From positions 1,364,001-1,428,000 of the forward strand of contig QNGA01000001.1 of the NCBI GenBank assembly GCA_003298465.1: DNA of 64,000 nucleotides, given 5' to 3'. The position numbers and the translations under genes were made by a program. Below the pieces are notes generated by a model that saw only the letters and a list, made by a program, of their open reading frames with translations, was not told the DNA's origin and did not search any database. The stretch comes from a halophilic archaeon (GTDB lineage: Archaea > Halobacteriota > Halobacteria > Halobacteriales > Haladaptataceae). Shown in pieces: positions 62,139 to 64,000 of the stretch; position 1 is the stretch's first letter, and the number at the start of each line of letters is the position of its first letter.

Positions 62139-62297
62139 TCAGTCCTCGGCCCCCTCGACGGCGGCCCGGAGGTCGTTCAGCCGGTCGTCGAGCATCGACA
62201 GCGCGGCGTCGGCGTCCACGTACCCCTGGTCGTACTCGTCGTACACCGCGTCGGCGTCCTGCAGGAACTGCTCCACGGCGTCTTCGAAGTCGGTCAT
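62139..62297 (-). CDS. Small acidic helical protein (52 residues)
   Basis: ATG to TGA; strongly acidic and helical (FEDAVEQFLQDADAVYDEYD, then SMLDDRLNDLRAA). Composition is clearly coding. Possibly a small adaptor; function unknown. Same strand as the PAC2 chaperone gene just upstream. Confidence 0.7.
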   Translation of the reverse strand: MTDFEDAVEQFLQDADAVYDEYDQGYVDADAALSMLDDRLNDLRAAVEGAED

Positions 62298-62345
62298 ACC
62301 CGAAGGGAGGGGATTCGCGGGGAAAAGTGCGCCGTCTCGCGGTCG

Positions 62346-63092
62346 TCACTGGAACATCTGCAGCGGTTGCGCCTGCGAACTCTCGTCGGTGTCGGCCTGC
62401 TGCATGCGCTGGGCGAGCTGTTCTTTCTGCTCTCGAATCTCCTCGGCGCGCTCGACGAGGTCGTCGGTCGGCACGTCGATGTCGGTGAGGCGGGAGATGC
62501 CGTCCTCGATGAGCACGCGGGCCGCCTCGGGGTCGGGGAACCGCGGGTCGCTCTGGACGATGAGGCCGACGGCGTCGAGGTCGGCGTCGCCCGCGTCGGC
62601 GAGCAGCGCGCCGGTCGGGCCGCCGACCGCACCGGCCTCCGGCGGCGTGCCGATGTCGTGTTCGTCGAGCAGGTCGCCGCCCGCGCCGGTGGCGACGCCG
62701 TACAGGTCCGGCACCTGTCCGGCCTCCTTCTGGTGGGGCAGACCGCTCATGAACAGCGGCGTGGCGTCGTGGTTCAGCATCCAACTGACGGCGCAGTCGG
62801 CGAACTGCGGCGCTGCGTCGGCCGAGACGGGGACGTCGCTCTTCAACGCCACGAGGTCGCGTTCCTCGTCGGCGTAGAGGCGCACGGGCGGTTGCAGGTT
62901 GCGGTCCCCCTCGTCGTAGACGGCGATGCGAGGCAGCCCCTCGCAGTCGAAGCTGGCGTAGTAGGTCATCTCGCACTTCTCGACGATGTGGTCGGTCGCT
63001 ATCTTGCCGACCAGTCCGAGGCCGGGCAGGCCTTCGACGAGCGTGGGGGAATCCAACTCGACGTCCTCGGCGACGATGGTAACTCCACTCAT
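62346..63092 (-). CDS. PAC2-family proteasome assembly chaperone
   Basis: A 248-residue protein. The family core is visible: LVEGLPGLGLVGKIATDHIV (about 16-35), SGLPHQKEAGQVPDLYG and VGGPTGALLADAGD. The C-terminus is a helical, Gln-rich tail (EQLAQRMQQAD). Relatives help assemble 20S proteasomes; psmB is elsewhere in the window. Confidence 0.88.
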   Translation of the reverse strand: MSGVTIVAEDVELDSPTLVEGLPGLGLVGKIATDHIVEKCEMTYYASFDCEGLPRIAVYDEGDRNLQPPVRLYADEERDLVALKSDVPVSADAAPQFADCAVSWMLNHDATPLFMSGLPHQKEAGQVPDLYGVATGAGGDLLDEHDIGTPPEAGAVGGPTGALLADAGDADLDAVGLIVQSDPRFPDPEAARVLIEDGISRLTDIDVPTDDLVERAEEIREQKEQLAQRMQQADTDESSQAQPLQMFQ

Positions 63093-63202
63093 GGCTCGGG
63101 ATACGGTGCGTGACCGCATAAAACCGGGGTGTGTGTTCGAACGCTGGAACCGGGAGAGTCCTTCCGAAACCCACAAGCGGCTCTCGCCCGCACGTCGGGC
63201 CG

Positions 63203-64000
63203 ATGGACGTACTGGAGCGGTACGAACCGATAATCGACGACTTCGAGGCGTTCCGTGCAGCCTGCGAGCGCCCGCTGCCGTCCGTCGTCCGGGTGAACAC
63301 CGTCAAGGCCACCCCGGAGCGGGTTCGGCGTGCGTTCGACGAAGCGGGAATCGAGTGGCGGAGTCGCGAGTGGAACGACGCGGTGCTCGAAATCGACGCG
63401 AGTCCGGGGACGACGTGGCCCTCTTTCCACGGCTGGAGCCACGGCCAGGAGGAGGTGTCGGCCATACCGCCCGTCGCGCTCGACCCGGACCCCGGCCAGC
63501 GCGTCCTCGACGCCTGCGCCGCGCCCGGGGGGAAGACGACCCAGCTCGCCGCGCTGATGGACGACGAGGGACTCGTGGTGGCCAACGACAACAACCTCGG
63601 TCGTCTCTCCGCGCTCCGGTTCAACACCGAGCGCCTCGGCGTCACCGCCGCGGCGGTCACGAACCAGGACGCCCGGAACTTCTCGCTGAAGGAGTTCCCC
63701 TTCGAGACGTTCGACGCCGCGCTCGTGGACGCTCCCTGCTCCTGCGAGGGAACGATACGGAAGAACCCCACGACGCTCGACGACTGGAGCGAAGGCCACG
63801 TCCGCAGCGTCGCCGGCGTCCAGAAGGGCATCCTCCGGCGGGCGATACAGGCGACCCGCGAGGGCGGGGAGGTCGTCTACGCGACCTGCACGTTCGCTCC
63901 CGAGGAGAACGAGGCCGTGGTCGACCACGTGCTCGGCGCGGAGGACTGCCGACTCGTTGAGTTCGACGTCGGCCTCGACTCGGCCCCGGGCGTCACGGAG
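63203..64000 (+). CDS. RNA m5C methyltransferase, RsmB/NOP2 family (3' end outside)
   Basis: First 266 codons, open to the window end. SAM-binding CAAPGGKTTQLA (about residues 111-122), catalytic region DAPCSCEGTIRKNP (about 179-192) and the second Cys in YATCTFAPEENE are the family's two-cysteine arrangement. It would methylate cytosine in rRNA or tRNA. Divergent from the PAC2 gene. Confidence 0.93.
   Translation, partial: MDVLERYEPIIDDFEAFRAACERPLPSVVRVNTVKATPERVRRAFDEAGIEWRSREWNDAVLEIDASPGTTWPSFHGWSHGQEEVSAIPPVALDPDPGQRVLDACAAPGGKTTQLAALMDDEGLVVANDNNLGRLSALRFNTERLGVTAAAVTNQDARNFSLKEFPFETFDAALVDAPCSCEGTIRKNPTTLDDWSEGHVRSVAGVQKGILRRAIQATREGGEVVYATCTFAPEENEAVVDHVLGAEDCRLVEFDVGLDSAPGVTE

Overview
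The window is chromosomal DNA of a halophilic archaeon (class Halobacteria). Its proteins are strongly acidic and GC-rich, many starts look leaderless behind AT-rich TATA boxes, and it carries archaeal markers: transcription factor E, proteasome beta subunit, PAC2-type proteasome chaperone, archaeal FAD synthetase RibL, the haloarchaeal PccX small carboxylase subunit and TAT-exported proteins.

Layout. (1) 1-2650: sufB (cut by the window edge), sufD, a ferritin-like protein and a DtxR-type regulator form one tightly coupled iron/Fe-S operon. (2) 2791-16116: a 13.3-kb integrated element of visibly lower GC lies between a truncated and an intact tRNA-Gln(UUG), bounded by 70-bp direct repeats. 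It holds a tyrosine integrase, a non-coding stretch with three copies of the same inverted repeat in front of a large replication-like protein, small ribbon-helix-helix and zinc-finger proteins, an unusually hairpin-rich region that looks like a large structured RNA, a three-way-junction leader before a SWIM zinc-finger gene, an exported lamin-tail protein, a three-gene operon with a DUF6414-like protein and a membrane-anchored partner, degenerate gene remnants and a small Gln/Asn-rich secreted protein. No capsid, terminase or packaging gene was recognised, so an integrative plasmid is the best description. (3) 16439-23301: oxidoreductases, a hydrolase, a helix-turn-helix/PAS histidine kinase and a lipoprotein. 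(4) 23611-32151: phosphoesterase, AlaX-type editing protein, HD hydrolase, LysE exporter, a GDT1-type transporter paired with a DtxR/MntR regulator, ribL, a JAMM protease and an S1/DHH protein. (5) 32154-42180: LTD-phospholipase D protein, HEAT-repeat protein, phospholipid synthase, CinA-like protein, the tfe-DUF2110-DUF5803 operon, psmB and, close by, a protein that looks like a JAMM domain without its catalytic histidine. (6) 42354-44550: a CHAT-domain protein tail-to-tail with a tiny hydrophobic protein. (7) 44653-58947: housekeeping metabolism, including birA, biotin carboxylase (pccA), pccB and pccX of propionyl/acetyl-CoA carboxylase, and a CDP-glycerol-transferase-like locus. (8) 57103-64000: YchF-type GTPase, epoxide-hydrolase-like protein, UbiA prenyltransferase, aminotransferase, PAC2 chaperone and a partial RNA m5C methyltransferase.

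The accessory novelty is concentrated in the integrated element: RNA-like structures at 9262-9890 and 10138-10190, the operon at 12305-14060 and the repeat-rich control region at 4430-4890. In the core, the CHAT/small-membrane pair and the pseudo-JAMM protein beside the proteasome gene deserve attention. All identifications are by eye from motifs; no database search or folding program was run.
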